Below, piece after piece: positions 35,870 to 45,621 of a stretch of 64,000 nucleotides of DNA. The stretch covers positions 1,780,103 to 1,844,102 of the forward strand of contig CM037791.1 of the NCBI GenBank assembly GCA_021229015.1, in the 5' to 3' direction. Source of the stretch: Solen grandis (Eukaryota; Mollusca; Bivalvia; Adapedonta; Solenidae). The notes under the pieces are model-generated. The model was not told the DNA's origin, did no database searches, and saw only the letters and a list, made by a program, of their open reading frames with translations. Each line of letters begins with the position of its first letter. The stretch's first letter is position 1. Made by a program: the position numbers and the translations under genes.

Positions 35870-36334
35870 TCAAAAGGCTAGGCCTTGTGGTTTCGGAGAA
35901 GAAGATTTTTTCAAGTTTTTCCTATATTAGCCTATGTGAAATCAAGTGACCCCTGGGGCGGGGCCAATTTTGACCCCAGGGTCATAATTTGTACAATTTT
36001 GGTAGAGAGTCATAAGATCATGCTACATACCAAAAATCAAAAGGCTAGGCCTTGTGGTTTCAGAGAAGAAGATTTTTTAAATTTTCATTTTTAAAATCTA
36101 TTTTTAGCTCCTGTGACCTAATTATGCAATGGACCAGAACCATTTATACAACTTTAGTAGAGCTTTATCCAAGGAACATTCCTGCAAAATATTTTTCAAA
36201 TTTGCCAAGCCGTTTAGGAGGAGATGTTGTTTGAAGCAATTGTTGACGCCGGACGCACGCACAGACACCGGACGCTGGACAAAAGGCGATCAGAAAAGCT
36301 CACCTTGAGCACGTTGTGCTCAGGTGAGCTAAAA

Positions 36335-37394
36335 AAAAGATGTATAAAAGTGTATAGATATATCTTAAATAAGTCCTGTCTTCATTAATTATTGCATTAC
36401 CCCACCCACTTCACTATTATATTGTAATATATTTTTTAAAGACAGTCTTTAAAATGTGTTTTCTTTCATAAATAACATGTTTGATAACATTATTGAAGCT
36501 TTTTAAAACATTTTAACAAGTTTTATCAGTGCATGCTTTTTTCCATTATTTCCTACGAACAAACCGAATTAAACAATAGATTCAACCATAACTGTAAAAA
36601 TGCATGCTTTTCACATGCTAATCAAGAAAACACATAAAAACAAGTTACATAATTATAAACAAGAAATATCTTTAAAAAAGATATTCGGCGTAGGATGAAA
36701 GAAAAACGAGATTTCCAGTCTTCTAGAACATTCCGAGGAAAAGCGCGCGAAAGACCGACGCACAACAAATTTAGTACGCTCAAGAAATAGTTCAGTATTT
36801 TTTCTATGAAATATACTTATTTATAGACGGTAATACAAAAAATTATATCTGTAAATAGGCTTGTTTGATATTTGTTCATATCATTATTGCATATGACAAT
36901 TATGATATAAAAGCGTTATTAGTTGTTTTGGTTTTGGCGAATTAATTTTCAATGAGAGCATCTCGGCAGGCTGGAAGAATTCAATATACATAGTAATTAA
37001 GGGGTTTCATGTCATAACACGGTGGATCCTTTTTTGTTGTTTTAAATCATTTTCACAAAGTAGCATTCCTCAATTGATGGAAAAAGATTGTATTTAACTT
37101 ACTGAAATCACTTTCATGTTTACATCAAAAAGAAAAGTAATAACACCAAGCTGAATGATATATACAAGCTGCACCCCTTATTTACAGTAATTTTATAGTC
37201 CATAACGATGCGTTAACCAATAACAGGAGTCCTTTTATTCAGCTTAGAATTATTTACCGCTGTTAGCGTACATTTGATTGGTTTAAGATGCGAGTTGAAA
37301 TCGAAATTATACAGCTACGCCGAAAAATGACATTTCTCCAACACCTGGCCCATACCTTTACCAGTTAACCTTATTTTTTGCCATTTTTAGACAA
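36335..37394. other. Unique sequence, no gene seen; heat-shock-element-like site
   Basis: TTCTAGAACATTC at 36721-36733 fits the three-unit heat-shock element pattern TTCnnGAAnnTTC. CCAAT-type words occur at about 37214 and, inverted, 37277. No transcribed gene is visible next to them, so they may be chance. Confidence 0.3.
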
Positions 37395-37472
37395 TCTGCC
37401 CTGTTTACTAGGTATTGTCTGCATATAACAATCTGTCGTATAATGCAGACGATACCTAGTAAACAGGGCAGA
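37395..37472. repeat. Long hairpin, 30 bp stem with one wobble
   Basis: Arm TCTGCCCTGTTTACTAGGTA.. (37395-37424) pairs with ..TACCTAGTAAACAGGGCAGA (37443-37472) over 30 bp with a single T-G position. The 18 nt loop contains ATAACAATCTGTCG. RNA from either strand would form an almost perfect duplex. Confidence 0.85.
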
Positions 37473-38031
37473 CGAAATATATTCAGCTGATATTTTATTG
37501 TGCAACATTTGTTGATTTAATGAGAGAAACTCATCATTTTGCACTCCAAAATGAACCCTAAGTGGGGGAATTTTCAGCATAATAGGGGGAAAAATATATA
37601 CTTCTGGCAGGGGGGAATGCCGCCGAATTTCGCCGAATATTTTAGCCAAAAAAAACACTGTATTATCAACATTCATGAAACACAGATAAAATTAAATACA
37701 GCAAAAATACATGATAAGCCAGTAAACTGTAAGTAAGAAACAATCTATTAATCAGATTTGCATTCCTTAATTAAATCAAACCACAAAACAAGAACAATAT
37801 GTTTTTGTTGCAGATTTTATGCTGACATTGGTCCTCATACAATGAGAGATAAGGTGGCACACTGACCCAGCAGTATGATCCATCAAAGCCTTGCAGTGAT
37901 TAAGTTCCTCCGGTCCAATAGTTTATCGCCTTCGATCACAATTTTGTGGAAACAATAACTTGTTACAGTTGAAGCATTTCAAGATGATGGAAAAACGGTC
38001 TCACTTTATGGCTATAAAATTTTAACCCTTT
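37473..38031. other. Mixed sequence, no gene seen
   Basis: G-rich patches (AGTGGGGGAATTTT, TAGGGGGAAAAAT, GCAGGGGGGAATGCCGCC) lie at 37562-37625. Opposing short frames here (37371-37676 and 37539-37736) are not supported as genes. Confidence 0.4.
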
Positions 38032-38223
38032 ACCTCAAATAGGTGTGTTTTGCTGCCATGGCAAAAATAGCAGACCCAGATCAGACAGTCCCAGGAGCTG
38101 TCTGATCAAGGTTTCCTCTGTTTTCCTCTGTTTGCTTACATTATCTTGTAAATTGATAATGGACAGTTCCAAAAAAAGATGCCAGCTAAGTCCATTTGAG
38201 AAATTCAGCATGTTAAGGGTTAA
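38032..38223 (-). mobile_element. TTAA MITE family B, minus-strand copy
   Basis: TTAACCCTTTACCTCAAATA and the right end AAGGGTTAA, both with TTAA. Internal AGACCCAGATCAGACAGTCC and GGAGCTGTCTGATCAAGG are the family B centre. GCTGCCATGGCAAA at 38052 is an X-box-like word. Confidence 0.65.
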
Positions 38224-38590
38224 TCCATTTTTTTAAAAAAATTAAAAAAAAGGACAGCCCCTTATTCCACCTATCATATGTAATGCTGAGTAATAGATAA
38301 ATTGGGTAGAAAAAGCTTCCATCTGATTCCTGTTTTCCGAAATATAAATAAGTACATAACAAAGGTAACATAAATTATAACCATAATAACTGACGATATA
38401 TGTTTAAGAAATAAATATTTAGGAAGTTAAATTTGTTTTAGAAAAAAAAAGACTGACAAAATTTGGCCCTAGATCTTATTTAGCACTGTTTTTTTTAAGC
38501 CAGATCAACTTGAGATTAGAAAGGGGGGAAAAATGATTAACATCCTGACAAATCATACGACAATTTGACAGTTGATTTAATATCCTGACG
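38224..38590. other. AT-rich sequence, no gene seen
   Basis: Nothing supported; A-rich runs dominate. Confidence 0.4.
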
Positions 38591-38655
38591 AAGAAAGGTC
38601 AATGTAGGTATATCATGACTAGTAACACCGGGATCTCAAGAAAGGTCAATGTAGG

Positions 38656-38768
38656 TACAGTCGAACCTGCTTACAAAGGCCACCCAAGGGAAATTACAAT
38701 TTTGGCCTTTGTTAGCAGGTGGCCTTTGTTAGCAGGTGTCATGTTTTGTCTGATGTTCGTGACTGTAC
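38656..38768. mobile_element. Short MITE with TACAGTC..GACTGTA ends
   Basis: It starts TACAGTCGAACCTGCTTACA, with GGCCTTTGTTAGCAGGT twice in tandem, and ends CGTGACTGTA. The ends are inverted over 7 bp. Relatives with the same ends lie at 39601-39746 and before 60628. Confidence 0.5.
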
Positions 38769-38785
38769 ATATATGTATGTGGTCA

Positions 38786-38820
<35 letters not shown>
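38786..38820. repeat. CT dinucleotide microsatellite
   Basis: About 17 CT units with one interruption (CTTTCT). It lies at the edge of the duplication mosaic. Confidence 0.95.
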
Positions 38821-38969
38821 AAGTTCCAATTATGTGCAGAAAGTTATTTATAGGAGGATATACATATTTTAAATAATAACCATTCGATTCAAATTCCTCA
38901 AGAACCTCACGTTTTCTTTTCAATACATTTTGCACTTGAGTATCATGACTAGTAACACCGGGATCTCAA

Positions 38970-39600
38970 CTCATCAGATATCAGCACATTGTGAGATATC
39001 AAGGCAGAGATTAGAAGCACAGTGCAGTACATACAATATCCTGGGGTTTAGCGGGATAAACACAACTTCCTATTTGTTAAAATAAGAGATATCAACATTT
39101 CTTAACTTATATGCAGTGAGTTTCAAAGATTGTTTTGTGTTTTTATTGAGCATTTGCTTGGCTTGCACAATCCCATACCAATTTCCTTGATTTTGTTTAA
39201 AATTGGTTGTTTACACCTACAAACATGCATCATTGTCCATCATATTACAGCACTTATTTATTGTAGGCCTGTTGTTCATATGACATGCATAATAATACTT
39301 GTCTAGCAATATGCATTACGATACAATTCATACATAAATTACTGGAGGAACAGAAAAACATACCACACATCATTTTGGTGAAAAAAATATAACATGTTTG
39401 AGAACAAGTTCAGCAATATTTTTAAGAAATCTTATATGACAACAGTATATTCCAAGAAATCAAAGAAAATAAGTGAATAAAATGTTGATCTAATAACAAA
39501 ATTATAGAAGAGGACCGCCCAATTTGGAACATTCCAGGTGAGCTGAAAACCCAAATGATCATTATCAGTATGAAATGCAAATTTACAAGTAATTTATATC
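38970..39600. other. Unique sequence, no gene seen
   Basis: No supported feature in this interval. Confidence 0.45.
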
Positions 39601-39746
39601 TGCAGTCAAACCTGTCACCTCTGAGTAAACAAAGGCTGGGGATCCCAGCAATGAATTGTTAATGAATAGAAAATCTAACTTGAATAACATTCATATCCAA
39701 AGGACAGTTTTTTTAATTTCCCTTGAGAGGCCTTTGTTTTACTGTA
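39601..39746. mobile_element. MITE relic with GCAGTCAAACCTG..TACTGTA ends
   Basis: The left GCAGTCAAACCTGTCACC and right GAGGCCTTTGTTTTACTGTA correspond to the ends of the 38656 MITE. The interior is diverged. Confidence 0.4.
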
Positions 39747-39784
39747 TTTAAAAACCTATATCTATTCTCTATGAACAAATTTCA

Positions 39785-39916
39785 CTTACCTTAAGTCAGC
39801 TGGAAAGCTTCAACACAATTAGAAATAAGTGACTAAACTGAAGCTTGAACCCACAGAGGTAAGCAGCACAGCAATACTAAATCAGAGATCTTAACCTCTT
39901 GGCCACAGAGGCCCCT
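39785..39916 (-). mobile_element. tRNA-headed SINE relic (family D-like)
   Basis: The complement of the head is visible as GAAGCTTGAACCCACAGAGG (box B) and CCTCTTGGCCACAGAGGCCCC (box A side). CAGCTGGAAAGCTTCAACAC corresponds to the GCTGGAAGGCTTCCTCACA junction of family D. The core after it is missing. Confidence 0.5.
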
Positions 39917-40281
39917 GAGATAAAATGTAATGCCAGATTTAGTCTGTGCCTACTGTAAAACGCTTTCAGATATGGCTTTTTTAGGCTTTAACATAGTGTA
40001 AATTAATGCCTATCGTGTAAGTGGCTTAAGTTTGTCACAGCCAGGCTGTGAACTTTTGACACTATGACCACTGAGCAACAGCAGCCATTCCTTTCAGTAT
40101 ATTCCTGCTGAATAAATATCAGAATAAACTACAGAAAAATAGAGAGCCCGCAAAGTCAAACTAGTGTTATCAATGAAGGTGATGTATAACAATACAATAA
40201 CTCAATTTCTACTTGTCTTTGGACAATAAGTATTCTGCAAAAATCTTCTTGTCCTTCAGTAGATCTACTCATCTGGATAAG

Positions 40282-40520
40282 TTAACCCTTTCCCTCGTAT
40301 AGACTCATTTTGATGCACTCAATAGGTATCACATAAAGCCTGATCTGCAGAAAGCCAAACTCAAACCTTTCCAAATTTAATTGTAAAATCCTCATTACCA
40401 GACCTGAGGAGCAGCGAACAGCATAAAACCTGATCAGCCTGCGAGTACTCGCAGGCTGATCTGGTTTTATGCTGTTCGCATAGGTCTTTTCATGGTGTCC
40501 TCTATGAGGGAAAGGGTTAA
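40282..40520 (+). mobile_element. piggyBac-like MITE family A
   Basis: TTAACCCTTTCCCTCGTATA...TATGAGGGAAAGGGTTAA with TTAA on both sides. The central inverted pair meets at GCCTGCGAGTACTCGCAGGC, leaving almost no loop. The frame 40282-40563 is internal and spurious. Confidence 0.82.
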
Positions 40521-41477
40521 ATATATATTGAGGCCTTTTTTTTTCCTTTTTACAAATGGGCATTCATACCGTCTTACCCTCTGAAATTTTCTTAAAGTTC
40601 ATATTGTTTTCACAAAAATGGCAATTTACACCCCAACCCCCAACCGCACTTATCAATTCCCTTGAACATAATTGTGTATCTATTAATGGTGTCAGTTGCT
40701 GCAACTCCTGCTAGATTTTCATAAACTTGGGCTTAGCTTTTTTTTTTTTCGATAAGAAAATGACAGATCAAAATGATCATGAAAATATTTTGTCACAATT
40801 CTTTACCTGTACAAACAATTTCTGCAACCCTCTGAAAATGGGAAAATACAAGAAGAAACAGGACAACATCTGCTCCCAATCAAGCCATGGTATAGAAACC
40901 AAAATTCACTTGTGAGGCTTTCACAAATATTTATTTTCCTTATCTGATACTAGGCAGGGAAATAACCACTGTATTTAATCAAACAGTGTGATCATCTCAA
41001 TAAAATATCCACATCACGTACCTAAATCAAAATGAACATGGCCGATCAGACACTCCAGTATACAGAGCACAAATAACTCCAATCATTGTCATTTGCATGC
41101 ACAAAAGCCATCAGACAGTCTTAAAATAAATGAAGCAAAAAAGCTACCTTCCTTCCTTACAGAAAACCCTAAAGTCATGAATGGTAATCATCGGCTATTG
41201 GACAAACAATGTAGATGACAGTTTCTATTGATGGTACATCAGTGGGCTTTGTAGCGCTATAACCACAAATCAATCTGAAGATGATTCCTCATCAAAAATT
41301 TATTGTGGCATTTATTTAGTGAGGATCAATATTGCTGGTTTTGCCAATGTCTACCATATTATCCAGTTTGTGATCTTGTCTCACTTTCTTTTATTACCTT
41401 CAACATCAAGTAACAGGCCATTATTCAATAACTGAGGAGTCTTTGATTGTTTTGTATGAAAATTGCTTTAGGACAGA
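40521..41477. other. Unique sequence, no gene seen
   Basis: A 62-codon frame at 40727-40915 starts in a T run and shows no domain. Nothing else is supported. Confidence 0.4.
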
Positions 41478-41585
41478 GCTGCTGACAGTATTTTAGTCAT
41501 TATTTAAGTCCTGTTGAGCTACCAACTTATGGTGGAAGACCCTGACTGCACTCTGGTACGCTGGGGGTAGAACCAATGCAGGCAA
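41478..41585 (-). mobile_element. SINE family D relic
   Basis: GACAGTATTTTAGTCATTAT, GGTGGAAGACCCTGACTGCA and GGGGTAGAACCAATGCA keep the order of the family D core (TTTCAGTC..GGAGGAAGACCC..GGTAGAACCACC). Diverged. Confidence 0.5.
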
Positions 41586-41598
41586 TGCAGGGGTTTTC

Positions 41599-41804
41599 TT
41601 AACCCTTTCCCTCATATATACTCATTTTGACGCCCTCAATAGGTATCACATAAAGCCTGATCTGCAGAAAACCATAGTTAAACCTTACCAAATTTAATTG
41701 TAAAATCCTCATTTCCAGACCACTGAGGAGCTGCGAACAGCATAAAACCTGATCAGCCTGCGAGTAACTCGCAGGCTGATCTGGTTTTATGCTGTTCGCA
41801 TATA
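41599..41804 (+). mobile_element. piggyBac-like MITE family A, right end lost
   Basis: Begins TTAACCCTTTCCCTCATATA and runs through the central hairpin to GCTGTTCGCATA. The AGGTCTTTTCATGG and right terminal repeat are missing. ATATAGCTTTTAGTTCGATT follows directly. Confidence 0.75.
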
Positions 41805-41850
41805 GCTTTTAGTTCGATTTAGCTTTTCAACAACAGATGATAGTATTTAA
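41805..41850 (+). repeat. 46-48 bp word also found at 45344
   Basis: ATAGCTTTTAGTTYGATTTAG then CTTTTCAACRACAGATGATA precedes the family A copies at both 41847 and 45385, with two differences. The MITE plus left flank is therefore duplicated as a unit. Confidence 0.75.
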
Positions 41851-42084
41851 CCCTTTCCCTCATATATACTCATTTTGACGCACTCAATAGGTACCACATA
41901 AAGTCTGATCTGCAGAAAACCATAGTTAAACCTTACCAAATTTAATTGTAAAATCCTCATTTCCAGACCACTGAGGAGCAGCGAACAGCATAAAACCTGA
42001 TCAGCCTGCGAGTAACTCGCTGATCTGGTTTTATGCTGTTCGCATAGGTCTTTTCATGGTGTCCTCTATTAGGGAAAGGGTTAA
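41847..42084 (+). mobile_element. piggyBac-like MITE family A
   Basis: TTAA-flanked inverted ends (TTAACCCTTTCCCTCATATA..TTAGGGAAAGGGTTAA). The central hairpin has lost about 10 bp on its right arm (CGAGTAACTCGCTGATCTGG), so the cruciform is asymmetric. Confidence 0.8.
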
Positions 42085-42570
42085 GTGGATGCCCACTTGC
42101 CCATACCAGGTTAAAATCACTGCGGGCGAGTGATTTTTCAAAGAAAAAAGCCCGGGGGCAAGTTTATTTATGTAAATGAATTTATTTTTTTTATTTTTAT
42201 TTTTTTTTCTACAGTATATCAAGGGTGAAATGCATAATGCATATTGTGTTTGATACATATAAACTAAAATTCACCTTAATATTACACATATTTAGTTTTA
42301 AACATTAACAAACACCAACTAACTTAAAGATCGGGCAACCTGTTTTCAATGGGGGCTAGTTGATGTTCAAAGTAACTTGCCCCCCGGACAAGTGAAAGTC
42401 AAATCCTTAAGTAAACCCCTGCAATGTCCTTCCAAAATCTAATCTGAAGGCCAGTATCCTAAATATGAAATTGGATCTTGAACCTACAGTCTAGTGAGAG
42501 GCAGCTACTGTTTCACTGAGCTCATTAGATTCCATAGGTATATTTATGGAAATTTAGTTTAAAATCATAT

Positions 42571-42812
42571 CTACCCTTTACTTCATAAAGACTTGTTTTG
42601 ATACATCAGAAAACAGAGCAGACCAAGATCAGCTGATCAGGAGTTGTCTGATCAGGGTCTCCTCTGTTTGCTCATACAATATTGAAGCTCAGGTTCTACA
42701 GAGGAGATGCATGACAAAGAATACACCATTTAATGTTTAGTAAATTAATCAATATTCACTCATCAAGTAATAAGTACATACATGCATGAATATTCATGTG
42801 GTAAAGGATTAA
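42571..42812 (-). mobile_element. TTAA MITE family B, minus-strand copy
   Basis: ACCCTTTACTTCATAAAGAC at the left and TGAATATTCATGTGGTAAAG at the right. Internal CAGACCAAGATCAGCTGATC and CAGGGTCTCCTCTGTTTGCT match family B. The outer TTAA is eroded. Confidence 0.6.
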
Positions 42813-42821
42813 GCAATTTTC

Positions 42822-42905
42822 AAGGTCAGGGTCTCCTATATTCGCTCATGAATACAAAATTGTTAGTTAGGGTTTAGTAAATTAATCACCAAGTCATAAT
42901 ACATA
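42822..42905 (-). mobile_element. Fragment of MITE family B next to a full copy
   Basis: CAGGGTCTCCTATATTCGCT and TTTAGTAAATTAATCACCAA repeat parts of the copy just upstream, as a partial tandem duplication. Confidence 0.5.
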
Positions 42906-43108
42906 CGTTCTATCAGCTACCAAAATTTATACCACTTAATCTAGTATGGAAGAATTAAAACAATAAATATGTTCTTGGAGAAGTAGTTCTTATTAGTATT
43001 CCAGTTGTGTTTATTAAACATCTCCATGTTGTAAGAAAGGACTCACGATATGAAAGCTATACAGGCAAATGCATTTCCTTGTGGTGATATCTTAAGCTGA
43101 TCTCAAGT

Positions 43109-43350
43109 TTAACCCTTTCCCTCATAGAGGAAACCATAAAAAGACCTATGCGAACAGCATAAAACCAGATCAGCCTGCGAGTAACTCGCAGGCTGATCAG
43201 GTTTTATGCTGTTCGCTGCTCCTCAGTGGTCTGGAAATGAGGATTTTGTAATTAAATTTGGTAAGGTTTAACTGTGGTTTTCTGCAGATCAGGCTTTATG
43301 TGATACCTATTGAGTGCGTCAAAATGAGTCTATATGAGGGAAAGGGTTAA
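43109..43350 (-). mobile_element. piggyBac-like MITE family A, minus strand, best preserved
   Basis: Inverted ends TTAACCCTTTCCCTCATAGA..TATATGAGGGAAAGGGTTAA with TTAA each side. The central 32 bp arms (GCGAACAGCATAAAACCAGA.. and their complement) are separated by only TAA and differ at one position. It gives the clearest picture of the intact family. Confidence 0.85.
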
Positions 43351-43884
43351 TTACAGTGCCAGACCATAATGTGATTATACATTGTTCCATTATAACACCA
43401 AAACAATTTTGCAGTATTGGGGCCAAAAATCTGCATTTTCACAATAACATACTGCCGTCTAATACCATGCACCATCTTAACTAGGTCTCCAAGTGTCACA
43501 GTCTGACCACTTTTTTCAAAGAGGAGATACCTACTCATGTTACAAGCAGATGGGTTTAATATTTCCAATAAAGATGTTTAGCGTCAAAGTTCAATATATA
43601 AATCAATGTATAAATCTACCCGCATTTAGTATAAGGTCCACTCAATAATTTGAAAGCTTTATTATATATTACACTGCCTTATATTTGACAACAGTTTCAT
43701 TAAAAAACTGTAGATTTATTTTTTGTGGGGGTGGGGGGAGGTAGGGGAATTTGGAAGGAGACTTCAGACTGCATTAAATTGAACCACACCGTAGTTTCAT
43801 TACATTTCTATATTTTCAGAATGATGCATTATGTATATTGGACCACAATGTACATGCAATGCAGCTTCATTATAATGCACCTTC

Positions 43885-44030
43885 CAGCTGGCTTGCGGTA
43901 GGTTGGTGGTTCTACCCGGATGCCTCCATGCATTCAGGGTCTTCCTCCACCTGTAATTAGCTGGACGTCGCTATATGACTGAAATACTGTCGAAGTGATG
44001 GTAAACTCAAAAAAGTCAAGTCATTATAAT
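43885..44030 (+). mobile_element. SINE family D, headless, plus strand
   Basis: CAGCTGGCTTGCGGTAGGTT, GGTTCTACCCGGATGCCTCC, CTTCCTCCACCTGTAATTAG and GAAATACTGTCGAAGTGATG follow the family D order. The tRNA head is missing at the same place as in two other copies. Confidence 0.72.
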
Positions 44031-44298
44031 GCAATTTGTGTATGGTGTAAATGATGGGGTTCAAAGTCAAGGAACTGCATGTGATAAAGTACTGCAGCAC
44101 TGTATGTAATGCTGAATTCAGGACAGTCACATTGCTACATTGGACCATATTACAACTTAAAATGTAAATGGCTTAATGCAATCTGAATCAACTAAACAAA
44201 TCATAAATCAAAGATCATAAAGAGGTCGCGTTATATTGGCTTTATTGCATGTTATAATGCAGTGCTTTATAGACCTATAGTGTAGTCAACTTCTTCTC

Positions 44299-44500
44299 CT
44301 AACCCTATATATACTTCACTTATTTTATGTTTAATGAAAATTAATTGACTAATCTTTAAATAATTTATGAAAATAATGGATTTTTCTTTGCCACAAATGA
44401 CTGTGTAGAAACTGAGCTACAATGTTGCATGAGCAGCCCTAATCAGACAGCTCCTATAGGGGCCTCCGCTGTTTGCAAGTATGATGTATGAAGAGTTTTT
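44299..44500 (+). mobile_element. TTAA MITE family B, right end replaced
   Basis: It starts TAACCCTATATATACTTCAC and contains TTTTTCTTTGCCACAAATGA and AATCAGACAGCTCCTATAGG. After CTGTTTGCAAGTATG it runs into T-rich sequence and a family A right end (44537-44608). It looks like a join of two families. Confidence 0.55.
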
Positions 44501-44536
44501 TTTTTTCTTTCCCTAACCAAAACCCCGGTTTTCCGG

Positions 44537-44608
44537 AAAATGCAGATCAGGCTTTATGTGGTACCTATTGAGTGCGTCAAAATGAGTCTATATGAAGGAA
44601 AGGGTTAA
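44537..44608 (-). mobile_element. piggyBac-like MITE family A, terminal fragment
   Basis: AATGCAGATCAGGCTTTATG, GTGGTACCTATTGAGTGCGT and ATGAAGGAAAGGGTTAA are the outer 70 bp of a family A copy. The rest is absent. Confidence 0.7.
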
Positions 44609-44990
44609 AGTAAGACCAACAAAGTCATGAAAAAGAGAAAGAGTCTAATAGAAAAATAAAAGCAGTAAAAACATAATAATGTAATGCATTATGTTCTCTA
44701 TAGGCCAATATATTATAAAGTATATGTATTTATTTTAAACCTTGGGGAAATTACTTTAAATCATGGATTGCCTACATATAGACACAAACGATTTGAGCTG
44801 GACATATCTAATTGATCAAATGAATATAATACCATGACAGCAAAATGTCACTGACTGTTACTTTATATTCATTGTCTGAAAACCATTTATACCATTAATA
44901 TGTTGTCTTTATAATGTTATGAATGTTATCCTATGATTCTAAATTGAATTAGTTTGGCTTTTCAACAATGAAGATGTCAAACTTTCAACT

Positions 44991-45179
44991 TTAACCCTTT
45001 ACTTCTTATAGACTCATTTTTGGCACAATTATGGCAGACACAGAGGTCCCTCTGCTCATAAAATATTGTAGGCTCAGATTTTACATTGTTAGTATGCATA
45101 GCAAAGAAAATCCCATTTTTTTTTAATATATCAGAAAACCAATAAATATTGATATGAATATTTACAAGAAAAGGGTTAA
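44991..45179 (-). mobile_element. TTAA MITE family B, minus strand
   Basis: TTAACCCTTTACTTCTTATA..GAAAAGGGTTAA with TTAA on both sides. GAGGTCCCTCTGCTCATAAA and CATAGCAAAGAAAATCC are internal family B landmarks. The AGACAGCTCC centre has been deleted. Confidence 0.6.
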
Positions 45180-45343
45180 ACATCTTTTAGACAGTGTAGT
45201 TTTAAGAAACAGCAAGGAAAACATAATTATCTTACAACTTTCAAGATCATTAGCAATTATAAGACTCAATTATGAACTCCTCAATCCCCCATACACATTC
45301 ATCAGTGAGCAAAACTGTGAAAGGTGACTATTCAGACATATAG

Positions 45344-45388
45344 CTTTTAGTTTGATTTAGCTTTTCAACGACAGATGATAGTATTTAA
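45344..45388 (+). repeat. Second copy of the word at 41805
   Basis: AGCTTTTAGTTTGATTTAGC then TTTTCAACGACAGATGATAG immediately precedes the family A MITE at 45385, as at 41805-41850. Confidence 0.75.
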
Positions 45389-45621
45389 CCCTTTCCCTCA
45401 TATAGACTCATTTTGACGCACTCAATAGGTACCACATAAAGCCTGATCTGCAGAAAACCATAGTTAAACCTTACCAAATTAAATTGTAAAATCCTCATTT
45501 CCAGACCACTGAGGAGCAGCGAACAGCATAAAACCTGATCAGCCTGCGAGTTAGGCTGATCTGGTTTTATGCTGTTCGCATAGGTCTTTTCAAGGTTTCC
45601 TCTATGAGGGAAAAGGGTTAA
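45385..45621 (+). mobile_element. piggyBac-like MITE family A
   Basis: TTAA-flanked ends (right end GAGGGAAAAGGGTTAA). The hairpin tip is reduced to GCCTGCGAGTTAGGCTGATC, a third tip variant in the window. The frame at 45385-45633 is spurious. Confidence 0.82.

Larger units (their letters stand above)
32435..36334 (+). mobile_element. Helentron-like element, GGGCC/GCTCACCT family, host of a nested copy
   Basis: The left end is AACAAGA, the hairpin GGGCCatgatGGCCC and TCGCTCACCTGG. Core units of about 168 bp carry ATCAAGTGACCCCTGGGG and GCCAATTTTGACC near 32495, 32668, 32832, 33001, 33168 and, after the insert, 35938. The right end is GACGCCGGACGCACGC-type sequence (about 36245-36280). The last arm of the hairpin AGCTCACCTTGAGCAC-gtt-GTGCTCAGGTGAGCT is followed by eight A. 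Removing the insert (33289-35869) leaves about 1.3 kb and restores the unit. No coding capacity. Confidence 0.82.
38591..38969. repeat. Local duplication mosaic around a short MITE
   Basis: A 20 bp word (AAGAAAGGTCAATGTAGGTA) occurs at 38591-38610 and 38638-38657. A 29 bp word beginning TATCATGACTAGTAACACCG occurs exactly at 38611-38639 and 38941-38969. The offsets 47 and 330 show two separate duplication events. The second pair brackets the MITE at 38656 and a CT microsatellite. Confidence 0.85.
41586..42423. mobile_element. Composite element with 17 bp inverted ends and nested MITEs
   Basis: TGCAGGGGTTTTCTTAA (41586-41602) and TTAAGTAAACCCCTGCA (42407-42423) are inverted with one mismatch. 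Inside are a 3'-truncated family A MITE, a full family A MITE and, at about 42095-42410, a diverged block with ACTTGCCC and CTTGCCCCCCGGACAAGTG. The boundary reading is tentative, since the left end merges with the TTAA of the first MITE. Confidence 0.4.
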
